The notes beneath the pieces were generated by a model. That model was not told the DNA's origin. It saw only the letters and a program-made list of their open reading frames with translations, and did no database searches. From a virus, in the IMG/VR virus record IMGVR_UViG_3300046476_000191, positions 1 through 38,823 of that record: 38,823 bases of DNA. One strand, given 5' to 3'. Of the stretch, positions 20,319 through 29,592 are shown piece after piece. Position numbers and translations under genes: made by a program. How positions within the stretch are numbered: the stretch's first letter is position 1; the number at the start of each line of letters is the position of its first letter.

Positions 20319-21434
20319 TCAATCGTCCGTTGCGGTCGACGTGGCATAGAACACCTGGACGCCGTGCAGCCGCGCATCGATTGGCAACGTATCGCCGGCA
20401 TCCGATGGCGTGCGACCGATCCGCAGCATGACCAGATCGCCCACCGCCGGCGTACCGACCGCCGTCATGGCGGCAGATTCGTCGCTGACATATTGGGTAT
20501 TGGTCGTTCCACCGGTATCGACGACCGTCACAGCGGTGCCAAAGGCGCGATCCAGTGTGTCGGTGTTCGAGACGGCCACACCGGCAATCGCAAACGCCAC
20601 ACCGAAATTGGTTGTAGTGGCGGCGTGCGACCAGAACACTCTGAAAGCGAGAGTGCCCAGATCCCACGACTTTGGCATTGCAATATCGAACTGGGCATAT
20701 TCGGCCGTGGCCGCGTCGAAGTCGAGTGTCCGCACCATATTCTTGTTAGTGGTCATCTCGACGGCGCCGATCGCCGGGCCGTTGCTGGTGCGCGGTATCA
20801 TCGCCGCAGCCGGCACCCAGATGGTTTGCCGGCCGACCGCCGCAACGCCGGCCGCCACCTCCTCCAGCGCATCGGCGACATTGGACGAGGTTAGGCTCGA
20901 TCCGGTTGCCGGGACGAAATCGACCGCGTCTGCACTGGTAAAGCCCCAGCCGACCGCATAGTCCGTGGTGGTGGTTTTCTTCAGGAGCTGCCCGACCGCG
21001 CCGCCACTTGGCAGCGACGAACCCGGCGTCTGGATCATCAACTGGTAATAGTCGTGACCACTGCCGTCGTTGGCGCCGGGATCAAACGTGGTGCCCGACG
21101 TATGATCGAAGGTGACGACATAGAGCCCGCCGTTGACGGTAAACGTGTCCATCACCGAATAGACGGTGGAAGGCGCCCAGGCGCCGCGATCGTGGAAGGT
21201 CGCGACCGGCAGAACGTAGGGACCGAGCACGGTGGCATCGGTCATGTGGACGTACATATTGACGCCGACGATCTCGAAATGGTCGATGCCGGCCGCCGGA
21301 TCCGGCCGCGCCTCCTGCGCGATCATGCGCTGCACCAGGTCCCAGAAATTGATGTCGACCTGCGCCGCCGTCAGGTTGAAGCCCTGGCCCGTGCCCCAGC
21401 GTGCAAGGTCGTCGGTGCGGTAGGTTTGCGTCAC
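20319..21434 (-). CDS. Phage fibre-type structural protein
   Basis: Protein of 371 residues. The N-terminal region (TAAQVDINFWDLVQRMIAQEA, then GIDHFEIVGVNMYVHMTDATVLGPYVLPV) matches the start of many phage fibre proteins that dock on the tail tip. A Trp/Tyr-rich segment GAWAPSTVYSVMDTFTVNGGLYVV resembles small chitin-binding (CBM5/12-like) modules. The C-terminal half from about 205 contains VGRQTIWVPAAAMIPR, a pattern I associate with a phage structural beta domain. Position between the propeller protein and the LamG protein supports a tail-fibre role. Confidence 0.72.
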   Translation of the reverse strand: MTQTYRTDDLARWGTGQGFNLTAAQVDINFWDLVQRMIAQEARPDPAAGIDHFEIVGVNMYVHMTDATVLGPYVLPVATFHDRGAWAPSTVYSVMDTFTVNGGLYVVTFDHTSGTTFDPGANDGSGHDYYQLMIQTPGSSLPSGGAVGQLLKKTTTTDYAVGWGFTSADAVDFVPATGSSLTSSNVADALEEVAAGVAAVGRQTIWVPAAAMIPRTSNGPAIGAVEMTTNKNMVRTLDFDAATAEYAQFDIAMPKSWDLGTLAFRVFWSHAATTTNFGVAFAIAGVAVSNTDTLDRAFGTAVTVVDTGGTTNTQYVSDESAAMTAVGTPAVGDLVMLRIGRTPSDAGDTLPIDARLHGVQVFYATSTATDD

Positions 21435-21446
21435 GTCTTTTTCCTC

Positions 21447-23468
21447 TTAGACATAGACCACCTTGTCAGGATTGAATTTCTTGTTGATCTGGCTCATGGC
21501 GAGCGGAAACGCCGCTGCGCTCTCTCGCGTCAGTGTCCAGGTCACACCGTCCTCGGATCGCCAGACCTGGTTGTTGGCCCGGCCCGGCCCGGAGCCGCCG
21601 GCGCCGATCAGAAAGAACCCGCCGCTTTTGTCCCGTGTCTTGACGAAGGTCGAGCAATAGGAACTGCTGAAGTACTGAACCATAGCGGCGTAATTGAACG
21701 TTGACGGCGGCCCCAGTAATTTGTTCGTCCAGATCACGCCGTCGGGTGACGTGGCGACACTGCTTGCGATGACGTAGTAAGGCCAATTGATATTGGGATC
21801 GATGTGGCCGGGGTTGAGTGCATTGGCGTTGTTGTTGAGATTGTTGTTCTTGTAGAGCGCCGGCGCCACGAACAATCCCAGCTTGTCGCTGAAGCACACG
21901 GTCGACGCGCCGCCGGAATCGTTGGCGATATCCGTCGATGGATGGGTCGGGAAATTGTCGGTGCCGTAGCCTTCCGACAGATCGAATTTCGGCGTCCACC
22001 TGATGCCGTCACTTGAGACCGACGACATGAAATTTTTGTCGAATGCGGTGGAGGTTTGGATGTCGTCGCCGGCCTCCGCGGTGTGGATGGTGTACTTGAA
22101 ACGATAACCGCGCGTGAACGATCCGGTCGTGACATAGCGCTTGTTCTTCTTGTCGTAGGCGACCGATCCGCCGATCGGATCGGGCTGGTTGGCGCCCGCG
22201 CCATCCGGATTGCAGACCGACGAAGCGTCGACACCCACAAACGGGTTGACGCCATAACTGAATATCTGTCCGTCGAACGAGACGGCCATGTGGACGTTGT
22301 TGGCATCCTCGGCCAGATACTGGATGAAGAAAGCGTCCCCAGCAAAGCCGCAGGAAAATGCGCCGGCGTTATGGTAACTCGGGAAGGTGCCGATCGTCGT
22401 CCACTCCATCACACCCACGTTGTTCAGCACCCCGCGCCGGATAGAGTTGTCGGTGCCGCCGAACCAGTTGCCGTCGACCACGATGAAACAGGCCGGCGAT
22501 GCCGGTGGCCCATCCTTCGGCTTGCCGAATGCGACCAGGTGATAGCCGTTGCCGATCACGGTCTTGCCCAGCCCCGAGGATCCGCCAAAGCTGTCCGCGC
22601 CGAACTGCTCGATGTCGAATTCCAGACCGTCCTTGGTGGATATGGTCAGCGTCGGTGCGCCGAAGCCGCCGTTTGGCATCCCGATCGCGACCTGCTTCAG
22701 CGGTGCGAACTGACAGTTGACGATGGCCTGGAACGGATCGAGCGCCCATGGCGGATCGAAGCCATGCACCGGATTGACCGGCCCCTCCGCCTTGTCGGTA
22801 ATGGTGAGGTAGTGCGAATTCTTCAGGCTGAACTGCACGCCCTGGTTCTTGCCCTCATCCTCCTTGCGACCGGATTGATCGAACGTGTACGAGACATACT
22901 GCACCTCGATGAACTGATCCTTGTCCTCCTTCGAGGTGTCGTTTACGTCGACAAAATCATACTGGTCGGAGGCGACGACATAGGCTTTCAGCGAAGAGTC
23001 GGCGGCCGTGGCCGCGTCGACCTTGTCGTCGATCTTGGTGTCGCGGTGAAAGCAGCGCCGCGCCTCCACCATGCGCACCTGATTGTCGGCCGAGGTGCGA
23101 TTTCCCCGCCGCACGCCGAGCCGGTTGACGTCAGTGGTCTCGTTCCAGGCCATTTCGATGATGGTCCGGACCGGGATCCATTCCTCCGGATCCTCCTGGT
23201 CCTCCTCGTCCGGCGAACAGATCTTCAAGGTACCTTCGGCGCGCGCCGGGTTGCCTTCCTCGCTGTAGTCGGCGCCTTCCGGGTCATCCATCCAATGAAG
23301 CCGGCGATAGATGCCCTGGAATTGCCCACTAGGCGCTTTGGTGCTGATGCGGAAGATGTCGACCCGCTCGATGTCGAGCCAGATATCCTGCAGCACTTCT
23401 TTCTGTTTGTTGGTGCCGAAGATCCGGACGGTGTGCGAGGCGCGAATGTCGTTGTCGGAAAACCCCAT
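21447..23468 (-). CDS. Tail protein with beta-propeller (Asp-box) repeats
   Basis: Protein of 673 residues. Residues 1-220 are acidic and mixed, with an EEDQEDPEEW stretch near 92. The rest shows repeated Asp-box-type turns S-x-D-G-x-x-W: VSSDGIRWT, TSPDGVIWT and RSEDGVTWT. It also has recurrent F-V/I-x-G-G strands, consistent with a six- or seven-bladed propeller. Such domains in phage tails bind or cleave glycans. The catalytic residues of sialidases are not evident, so binding is the safer call. It lies between tail-tip genes and the fibres. Confidence 0.7.
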   Translation of the reverse strand: MGFSDNDIRASHTVRIFGTNKQKEVLQDIWLDIERVDIFRISTKAPSGQFQGIYRRLHWMDDPEGADYSEEGNPARAEGTLKICSPDEEDQEDPEEWIPVRTIIEMAWNETTDVNRLGVRRGNRTSADNQVRMVEARRCFHRDTKIDDKVDAATAADSSLKAYVVASDQYDFVDVNDTSKEDKDQFIEVQYVSYTFDQSGRKEDEGKNQGVQFSLKNSHYLTITDKAEGPVNPVHGFDPPWALDPFQAIVNCQFAPLKQVAIGMPNGGFGAPTLTISTKDGLEFDIEQFGADSFGGSSGLGKTVIGNGYHLVAFGKPKDGPPASPACFIVVDGNWFGGTDNSIRRGVLNNVGVMEWTTIGTFPSYHNAGAFSCGFAGDAFFIQYLAEDANNVHMAVSFDGQIFSYGVNPFVGVDASSVCNPDGAGANQPDPIGGSVAYDKKNKRYVTTGSFTRGYRFKYTIHTAEAGDDIQTSTAFDKNFMSSVSSDGIRWTPKFDLSEGYGTDNFPTHPSTDIANDSGGASTVCFSDKLGLFVAPALYKNNNLNNNANALNPGHIDPNINWPYYVIASSVATSPDGVIWTNKLLGPPSTFNYAAMVQYFSSSYCSTFVKTRDKSGGFFLIGAGGSGPGRANNQVWRSEDGVTWTLTRESAAAFPLAMSQINKKFNPDKVVYV

Positions 23469-23765
23469 TCACCGCCCCGGAACGCTCGAACCCATCGGCG
23501 AGCCGATGATGCCCTGGCCGAACTTGCCGACGAACTGGCTGTGATGGGCACCGGCGAGCGGCGTCTTGCGCTCGGTCTCATACTTGGTCATATAATGGGT
23601 TTCAGTGAAGTTATAGCTGCCCTGCAGCACCTTGCCCGATGCGCTGCGCCCGATGCGCAGGATCACGTTTGGGACACCGATCTGTCCCGGCTGATAATAG
23701 GTCTGCGCCGGCGTGATCTCGCCGCTCTGGAACGGCCTGACCAGGCTTTCTAATTCCCCGCTCAT
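23469..23765 (-). CDS. Small tail protein
   Basis: Protein of 98 residues, family not recognised. It has a beta-rich middle (VPNVILRIGRSASGKVLQGSYNFTETHYM) and a Gly-rich end (QFVGKFGQGIIGSPMGSS). Its ATG overlaps the stop of the large tail-tip gene (ATGA at 23762-23765) and its stop abuts the next gene, so it is part of the tail-tip series. A connector or minor tail role is inferred from position. Confidence 0.65.
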   Translation of the reverse strand: MSGELESLVRPFQSGEITPAQTYYQPGQIGVPNVILRIGRSASGKVLQGSYNFTETHYMTKYETERKTPLAGAHHSQFVGKFGQGIIGSPMGSSVPGR

Positions 23766-26404
23766 ACCGCACCCGATTGCAGGTCGATCCCCATCGGCAC
23801 CGAGAGATCGGAAAACCTGACGTTATAGACCTTATTGAACGGCCCGCCGTTGACAGGCTTGAACTGGAATTCCTGCCACGACGGATTTTCTTTCAGCATC
23901 TTCGGCAGCGAATTGGCCTGCAACAGCGTGATCTGCTGTTGCCGCCGGTATTGCGCATCGAGCGGCGTTAAGCCATCCAGCCTCGACAGTGGCTGTTGCG
24001 CCAGGTTTGCGGCGTCCGCCATCGCCGTCAGCGCCGCTTCGGAAACATCCGCACCCTCATGCCAGACATCGATCGCCGTGATCATGTCCCGCGTCAGCGG
24101 GAACGTCAGCCCGTCGTCAACAACGGTATAGGCCGGCGGCGCATAGCCGAGGTCGGTGGTGCCTGGCAGCACGATGGTTGCATTGTCAAACCATTGATAG
24201 CCGTCATCGACATAGCCGGCAGCCACATAGGAAGGATCACCTTCCACTTCCTCGACCGCGTTGCCCTTCCCCGCGCAGCAGGCGATCGTCACCCGGCAGC
24301 CGGCGACGCCGCTATCGCTGACGGATAATTCCGCGCCCTTGATCTTGCCGAGCGCCACCCCGCCGGCAATGCGCGGATCGTGAAGCGTGGCGGTCTTGCG
24401 GGTCGAGACGCTAACGCCGCGACCATAGTCGCAATCGAATGCGACCTCGATGCAGCGCGCGCGATACAGCAGTTTAGCCCGCACCAAAGCCGCCAGATAT
24501 TCCAGGCTTTGCCGGCCGCGGTCGGTGGCAAAATAGGTCGCAGTGTGGACGTCGCCCGGTATGCCGCCGGCCGGAATGATGCCGCTTCCGATTGATGTCC
24601 ATGTCACCGAGCCGTCGCTCGTGGTGGCGTGCAGCGTCTCATCGAACGGCGGGATCAGGTATAGCGCGCCAGTCGTGCCCGACGTCGTCGCCATGAAATG
24701 CGCGGTACCCGATGGCAGCGACATGCCGAGCGATGTCCACTGCGACGAACCGGCAGCGGTGACCGTTCCCCATGTGGTGGAAAATGCCGGGCTGGCATTG
24801 GCCGGGATCTCGCCGGCGAGCGTGCAAACCTGGAACGAGCCGTTGGCGGCCTGCACGATCTGCCCTTCCGAAACCGATAGCCCAACTTGCGGAAACACAT
24901 GCGTGCCCGGCAGCATCAGGGTTCCGAACGCCACATAGAACGGCCGGCTCGGCAGGATGATCGCTCCGGCGGCAACGTGCGAGATCGCAGTCCAGTCCGT
25001 GGCGTTCTCCGGCGGCGTGGCGGCGCCGAGCGACGACCATGTCACGCTGCCGTCGACCGTGGTCACGCCTTCGATGTCGGAAAAGTCCGGCGCGACCGTG
25101 CCAGCGGTGCCTGCGGTGGTGCAGACCTGCGCGCTCTTTCCTCCCGGCAGGCTGGGGTTGTCCGGAAAGATGATCTGGCCGACAGCGACCGCCGTCCCGG
25201 CGATGCTGTTCCAGTTCAACAGGTCGAGGATCGGCACCCCGACGTCGGCGCCGGATCGCGTCATCACTTCCGAGTTCTGTGACAATTCCGGCTGCGTCAG
25301 GACGGCTTGCGTGTCGGCCGCCACCCGGAAGATCACCCGCTCGGTTCGCGCCCGCGTCGCGTTGTATTGCAACACCAGGGAGGCTGCCACCGACCAGCCC
25401 ATGATGTAGCCGGTGGTCTCTTCATAGTGCAGCGGGATGTTAACCGGCGCCGGATCGCCGTTGCCGTCGACCGCGAACGGATCCATGAAGCCGGGCTGCG
25501 ATTTCCAGGTCAGCACCTTTTCCTTGTAGATGCTGCCGCCCATCGGCATCGAATAGCTGCTGCTCTGGCTCAGCGTGTCGCCGTCCGAATGCTCCTTTTC
25601 GTTGTTGGTCCATGATGACGAATAGCTGACGGTGGTCGATACCGCCGCGCCCGCGGTGTCGAAAGCATCGCTGAAGTAGACCTTGTAGCCGCCGCCGATA
25701 TCGGTCTGCGCTTTCGGCCAGTCCGAGATGATACCGTCGCCGCCGATGCCGGTGAACTTGCGGTAGCCATTGGTCGCGTCGACGATGCCGCGCGCGCTTT
25801 GCGTCCACGACACCGAGGCGTCCATCAGGATCGCGGTGGCCGGCGGTTGGCCGATCGTCATTTGCATGGCGTCATAGAAATGATCGTCGGCGGTGAAGTC
25901 CAGATTGCTGTCGCCGGTGATGATGTCGTTGGCGGTGACCTCATGCGTCACCGGATCGACATCCCAGACCTTGGCCCAGGCTTCCAGAATGCTGTTGGGA
26001 TCGTCGCGCTGTCCGACGTCGATGAACACCGGATCGTAGAACGGCGACACCTTCAGCGTCTCGGCGACGCGCTGCACCCGCTGTTTGTAGTCGAGGGGAT
26101 CGGCGACCAACTGCAGCTTGATCACTTCCTCGAAAATCTCTGCCGGCGTGCCGACGACGCGGCCGAAGAACAGCGGCACGATCGCACTGCCATTGTCCCA
26201 GGCAAACCAGGCCCAGTATTTTCGCGCCGGATTGAGGATGCCGATATGCGGGTTCTGGATCTCGATCTCGAGCAGCGGCTTCTCGCCCTCGGCCAGGATC
26301 CGCTTGGCCGCGAAGATGTATTCATCCATGCGGTGGTGGCTGACGTCGAAGGTGATCTCGTCCGGCTCGACCCAGGCAAAATAGAACGGCCCCGCGATCG
26401 GCAT
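23762..26404 (-). CDS. Large tail-tip (hub/baseplate) protein
   Basis: Protein of 880 residues. The first 150 residues (ISO-type strands with RILAEGEKPLLEIEIQNPHIGILNPARKYWAWFAW, then VPLFFGRVVG) resemble phage tail-tip hub proteins. The middle contains three Trp-containing repeat-like blocks (VTWSSLG, SQWTSLG and VTWTSIG) of the carbohydrate-binding type often inserted in hubs. The end (YVDDGYQWFDNATIVLPGTTDLG, then LQQ-rich helices) is unassigned. Its large size and place soon after the tape measure gene agree with a central tail-tip component. Related rhizobial phage genes are generally annotated only as tail proteins. Confidence 0.72.
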   Translation of the reverse strand: MPIAGPFYFAWVEPDEITFDVSHHRMDEYIFAAKRILAEGEKPLLEIEIQNPHIGILNPARKYWAWFAWDNGSAIVPLFFGRVVGTPAEIFEEVIKLQLVADPLDYKQRVQRVAETLKVSPFYDPVFIDVGQRDDPNSILEAWAKVWDVDPVTHEVTANDIITGDSNLDFTADDHFYDAMQMTIGQPPATAILMDASVSWTQSARGIVDATNGYRKFTGIGGDGIISDWPKAQTDIGGGYKVYFSDAFDTAGAAVSTTVSYSSSWTNNEKEHSDGDTLSQSSSYSMPMGGSIYKEKVLTWKSQPGFMDPFAVDGNGDPAPVNIPLHYEETTGYIMGWSVAASLVLQYNATRARTERVIFRVAADTQAVLTQPELSQNSEVMTRSGADVGVPILDLLNWNSIAGTAVAVGQIIFPDNPSLPGGKSAQVCTTAGTAGTVAPDFSDIEGVTTVDGSVTWSSLGAATPPENATDWTAISHVAAGAIILPSRPFYVAFGTLMLPGTHVFPQVGLSVSEGQIVQAANGSFQVCTLAGEIPANASPAFSTTWGTVTAAGSSQWTSLGMSLPSGTAHFMATTSGTTGALYLIPPFDETLHATTSDGSVTWTSIGSGIIPAGGIPGDVHTATYFATDRGRQSLEYLAALVRAKLLYRARCIEVAFDCDYGRGVSVSTRKTATLHDPRIAGGVALGKIKGAELSVSDSGVAGCRVTIACCAGKGNAVEEVEGDPSYVAAGYVDDGYQWFDNATIVLPGTTDLGYAPPAYTVVDDGLTFPLTRDMITAIDVWHEGADVSEAALTAMADAANLAQQPLSRLDGLTPLDAQYRRQQQITLLQANSLPKMLKENPSWQEFQFKPVNGGPFNKVYNVRFSDLSVPMGIDLQSGAV

Positions 26405-26405
26405 G

Positions 26406-26861
26406 TCAGATTTCCCTTAAAGAAATCTGCCATTGATAGTCGTGCGCGTATTCGTCCATCGATTGATTGTAGTCCGTCACCATGAATGCGATCTGCGGAT
26501 AATAGTAAGTGAAGCCGTCCGGCGTGGTGCGCGGCGTGGTTCCCGGCACAACGGTGCGGCCGGCCGAGCCGCCACTCGTCACATAGGCCAGTTCGCAAAC
26601 GCAATTCACCAGCACCGCCTGCCCTGGCCAGATGCCGTCGAACCGCGGTGCCTGCTGGTCGGTGCAGGAGATCACGCTTTCATATTTCTGCATCTGGACA
26701 AGTCCGAGCCAGCGCAACTCGCCGTTGACGGTGCGGCGTGGCGTTGGCTTGGCTTCGGAAACCGGCGTCAGTGTCTGCGTCAACCCGCGCGCGCTATACA
26801 GCGGCACGCCGATCGGCGACATCACCAGCAGGGTAAAGTTATTGTCGGCGCCGATCGTCAT
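26406..26861 (-). CDS. Minor tail protein
   Basis: Protein of 151 residues from ATG 26861, coupled to the tape measure stop by ATGA. It has beta-strand content throughout and a short Pro/Arg-rich loop (SEAKPTPRRTVNGELRW). The tail DGFTYYYPQIAFMVTDYNQSMDEY is a well-formed hydrophobic core. A tail-tip protein between tape measure and hub is the expected position for a distal tail component. Family not recognised by me. The frame is open well upstream in the tape measure gene but only this start is plausible. Confidence 0.68.
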   Translation of the reverse strand: MTIGADNNFTLLVMSPIGVPLYSARGLTQTLTPVSEAKPTPRRTVNGELRWLGLVQMQKYESVISCTDQQAPRFDGIWPGQAVLVNCVCELAYVTSGGSAGRTVVPGTTPRTTPDGFTYYYPQIAFMVTDYNQSMDEYAHDYQWQISLREI

Positions 26862-28402
26862 CCGACGAAGCCCGGCTTCCGCCCGGTCGAGGTCATCCGC
26901 CTGGTGACCGCCAGCCGCGACAATTGATCGACCGCGCTCGCACCGGCCATCAGCCTCACCGAGCCGTGGTCGGTGCGAAGATCCACCGTGCCGAGATGCC
27001 CGACCAGGCCGCCATCGGCAAACCGCGGCAGTCCCGGCACGACACCGCCGAGCGCAAACCGTCCGATGCCGGACCCGTGCCGCAGTGCTTCCAGCAATGC
27101 CAGCACGCCTGGCTGCCGCACCACCGAGGCCGGCATGATGTGCTCGCCACGCGAGACCCAGGCAAGATTGCTGTCCGACGTGCCGCTGCCGCTGCCGCCG
27201 ATTAGTCCACCGAGCGCGTGCCCAGGCGCCGGTTCGGGACCGCCAGGCGTGCCGCCGCCGCCGGTGGGGCTTGTCGCGCCGAGCTCGCCGATCTTCTTGA
27301 TCAGCTCGTCGATCTGCTTGATGCTGACATCGACCGACGTCGACACATAGTCCGAATACAGGGTCCACATCTTGCCAAGCTCGCCGACGTCGCCGGTGGT
27401 CTTGAAGCGATCCCACGCCGCCATGAACTTGTTGTTGGACTGTTCGTAGGAGTTGGCCGCGTTGGCCCACGACTGCGACAGCGTATCCACGACCTTGTCG
27501 AACTGCTCGGCTGTCAGGCTGCCGGTGCGCAGGCTCTGCACCACCTCGGTGCCGAGCTTGTCGCCCAGCACGGCTGCCGCCGTTGCGTTACGCTGCAGCC
27601 CGTCCGGCATTTTCTCCAGCGCCGCGATTGTCCCCTTCGCCGCTGCCGTCATGTCGGTGGTAGCGCCGATCATGTCGCGGATTTTCGTGACCGGGCTCTC
27701 CGGGATGTTGGTCGCGCCGAGTTTTTCCAGCGCCGCGCGCGCCGCATCAGCCGCCGGGCCGACGCCCTGCACCGCCTCGGTCAGCACGTTCCATGCGGCG
27801 CTGCCGAGCCCGGTGCCGGGACGATCCTGGATCGTCTTGAGGGCCTGGTTGACCTTGTCGACCTTGGCCTGCTCCATGATGTTGGCGAGCTTCTGGATGC
27901 CATCGCTGGCCGCGCCCGCCGAGATGCCGGCCCGCTTCAGGGTCTCGCTGATCTTGTCGAATGTTTCGATCGAGACCCCGGCCTTGATCGCGGCAGTGTC
28001 GATCTTGTTGATCGCTTCCGCCGCGCTGGTTGCCGCCTTGTACAGCGTGGTGCCAATCGCAACGGCCAGCGCGAGGACCGGGCCGGCAGCCGCAGTCACC
28101 GTGGTCGCCAGAGTGGCAAACCCGGCCTCCAGCGACTGCACCACGCCGACCAGGCTTTCGAGCTTCGTGGCCTGCGCCACCGCAGCGGTGATCTTGTTCA
28201 GTGCGTCGACGCCTGTGATGCCCATGTCCTTGAGCTTCTGCGTCACCTCTTCGGGTTTCAGGTTCTTCAAGCCGCCGGTCTTTGCGGCCTCCGCGGCAAT
28301 TTTCTGAAACGCCTTCTGGCCTTCCTCGCCAATGTCGGCGAGTTGCTTCTGGATCTCCTTGCCGCCTTCCAGCGCGATCGTGATCGAGAGTTTTTCGGCC
28401 AT
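26858..28402 (-). CDS. Tail tape measure protein
   Basis: Protein of 514 residues. A long helical region with Ala/Lys/Glu-rich heptads runs from the start (EGGKEIQKQLADIGEEGQKAFQKIAAEAAK). A hydrophobic block at about 95-130 (LATTVTAAAGPVLALAVAIGTTL) is typical of tape measures. The C-terminal part is Gly/Pro-rich (GGGGTPGGPEPAPG), with a GEHIMPASVVRQPG segment common in phage tape measure ends. At about 1.5 A per residue the tail would be roughly 75-80 nm, a short siphovirus tail. It follows the chaperone genes on the same strand, as in other siphoviruses. TAATG overlap with the preceding gene. Confidence 0.88.
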   Translation of the reverse strand: MAEKLSITIALEGGKEIQKQLADIGEEGQKAFQKIAAEAAKTGGLKNLKPEEVTQKLKDMGITGVDALNKITAAVAQATKLESLVGVVQSLEAGFATLATTVTAAAGPVLALAVAIGTTLYKAATSAAEAINKIDTAAIKAGVSIETFDKISETLKRAGISAGAASDGIQKLANIMEQAKVDKVNQALKTIQDRPGTGLGSAAWNVLTEAVQGVGPAADAARAALEKLGATNIPESPVTKIRDMIGATTDMTAAAKGTIAALEKMPDGLQRNATAAAVLGDKLGTEVVQSLRTGSLTAEQFDKVVDTLSQSWANAANSYEQSNNKFMAAWDRFKTTGDVGELGKMWTLYSDYVSTSVDVSIKQIDELIKKIGELGATSPTGGGGTPGGPEPAPGHALGGLIGGSGSGTSDSNLAWVSRGEHIMPASVVRQPGVLALLEALRHGSGIGRFALGGVVPGLPRFADGGLVGHLGTVDLRTDHGSVRLMAGASAVDQLSRLAVTRRMTSTGRKPGFVG

Positions 28403-28956
28403 TATTTATCCTTGAAATTCCGAATGAAGAATTCGGCCATACGCTTGAGGTTTTTCTGCACGATCTCGGTGATGTGGAAAACTTTCTTGATGGTGACGGA
28501 CGGCACGCCGACATAGAGCGGCTTGCGGTGGCGGTCATGGTCGGCGGCGTCGAACAGCATCGGATGGCCGTTGATGGTCGCCGAGACCAGTTTTTTGCCA
28601 GACTTCGAAGGTGCCGGCCCGGCGCGCGTGGTCGGGATCCACAACAGCGGCTTGCCGGAAATCGTCGCGCCGTGCTCGAACACGCCGGCGATGCCGTAGC
28701 GGTGGAAGATCGTGGCCTGCGCATTCAGCGATGCCGCCTGGTCCTTCTTCGCGCCCTTGGTGCGGTACTGTAGCCCCTGCTGCCAGTTGGCGCGGAAGTT
28801 CGGCCCTGCCGCGGCGATGTCCTTGCGCCCTTCCTGCACCGAGGCGGCGGCGACCTCGCGCAACGCGGCGACCGCGGCCTCGGCGACCGGTTTCTGCTTG
28901 TCGCGGATCGCCTGCAGCCATGCCGGCAGATCGGCGGTCACCTTGAACTCGGCCAT
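28402..28956 (-). CDS. Tail or neck protein of HK97 gp10-like type (tentative)
   Basis: Protein of 184 residues. A helical N-terminus (KPVAEAAVAALREVAAASVQEGRKDIAAAG) precedes a basic central region (FHRYGIAGVFEHGATI, LLWIPTTRAGPAPS). The C-terminus has helices KKVFHITEIVQKNLKRMAEFFIRNF. The plan recalls HK97 gp10-like tail completion proteins. However, the position after the chaperones and before the tape measure is unusual for them, so the assignment is cautious. Its start ATG at 28956 opens right beside the plus-strand insertion. Confidence 0.55.
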   Translation of the reverse strand: MAEFKVTADLPAWLQAIRDKQKPVAEAAVAALREVAAASVQEGRKDIAAAGPNFRANWQQGLQYRTKGAKKDQAASLNAQATIFHRYGIAGVFEHGATISGKPLLWIPTTRAGPAPSKSGKKLVSATINGHPMLFDAADHDRHRKPLYVGVPSVTIKKVFHITEIVQKNLKRMAEFFIRNFKDK

Positions 28957-28982
28957 TTAATTAATGTTAATCCTTCGGCTAG

Positions 28983-29012
28983 TTGCTTGGTAGGTCAGAT
29001 TGGTTCTATGCT
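28983..29012 (+). promoter_or_regulatory. Possible promoter of the plus-strand moron gene
   Basis: TTGCTT (28983-28988) and TATGCT (29007-29012) are 18 bases apart. This is a modest sigma-70-like pair located 130 bases before the moron's start. A cargo gene facing against the operon would need its own promoter, which favours this reading. Confidence 0.35.
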
Positions 29013-29020
29013 GACTATCG

Positions 29021-29113
29021 GCCCCGGCAGGTTCACCATTTTCATTAGACACCATCCGCCCAACCCCTCGGGGTCGCGGTTGGTCAGGCGGCGCGATCCA
29101 TCCCTGCCGGGGC
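29021..29113 (+). promoter_or_regulatory. Structured leader of the moron gene
   Basis: Perfect 11-bp arms GCCCCGGCAGG (29021-29031) and CCTGCCGGGGC (29103-29113) enclose nested shorter pairings. Those are CCGCC/GGCGG (29056-29060, 29087-29091) and CAACC/GGTTG (29061-29065, 29078-29082). The folded leader would end about 30 bases before the ATG. It may control expression of the membrane protein or mark the edge of an inserted element. Confidence 0.5.
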
Positions 29114-29144
29114 GGGTCGCGCTGCCGTTTGTCTGGGGAATAAA

Positions 29145-29459
29145 ATGGCATTTTTCTTCTTTTGGATTGCATTCTCTATCGCCGTTGGCATGTTTGCCAG
29201 CGTACGACGCAACCGCAATGGATTCGGCTGGCTAATCCTCTCCATGATCATCTCACCGCTACTGGCTGGCATCTTCATTTCCATTTTGAAGGAACGGCCG
29301 GCACGTTTGGCCTCAGACAGACGAATGAAGAACTTTTTCTGGCCAACTATGGCCATCTGGCTAGTCGTATTAATCATTGGACTCCTCGGCTTGATAGCAT
29401 CGAACATGAAGCAACAAACTCATCAGGCCCAGGCATCCATCACCCGCTCAACTCCTTGA
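29145..29459 (+). CDS. Small membrane protein on the opposite strand (moron, possible superinfection exclusion)
   Basis: Protein of 104 residues with an initial hydrophobic segment (about 2-17, AFFFFWIAFSIAVGMFA). A second lies near 27-46 (GFGWLILSMIISPLLAGIFIS) and a third near 66-86 (FFWPTMAIWLVVLIIGLLGLIA). Short charged loops separate them (RRNRN; KERPARLASDRR). It is transcribed against the whole late operon and is more AT-rich than its neighbours, about 50% GC in sampled lines. It has its own promoter-like and leader elements. These are hallmarks of a moron expressed in lysogens. Small multi-span proteins at such sites often block superinfection; here that is a guess. GGGG about 7 bases before ATG 29145. 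Confidence 0.72.
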   Translation: MAFFFFWIAFSIAVGMFASVRRNRNGFGWLILSMIISPLLAGIFISILKERPARLASDRRMKNFFWPTMAIWLVVLIIGLLGLIASNMKQQTHQAQASITRSTP

Positions 29460-29592
29460 GCACCTTCTCGATCGACTTCTGATCGCCCTGGCTACCTATC
29501 GCCGCCACCAGCAGCGCGTCCGCCCGCTCGATGCGGTCGATCTGTTCGGAGAATTCCAGATAGGCCGCGACCTGCCGCGGCGTCAGGCTCAT
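29440..29592 (-). CDS. Small second tail-assembly chaperone
   Basis: Protein of 50 residues (helical: MSLTPRQVAAYLEFSEQIDR, then IERADALLVAAIG, then SIEKVLKELSG). The ATG overlaps the preceding chaperone stop (ATGA at 29589-29592), and its last 20 bases overlap the 3' end of the moron gene on the other strand. Small helical proteins in this position correspond to the second chaperone (the T part of the lambda G/GT pair, elsewhere made by frameshifting). Here it is a separate coupled gene. I found no slippery site in the upstream gene. Confidence 0.72.
   Translation of the reverse strand: MSLTPRQVAAYLEFSEQIDRIERADALLVAAIGSQGDQKSIEKVLKELSG

Noticed and set aside
22056-23753. Plus-strand open frame of 565 residues
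   Set aside because: Antisense to the propeller-type tail protein, with no recognisable domain or start context.
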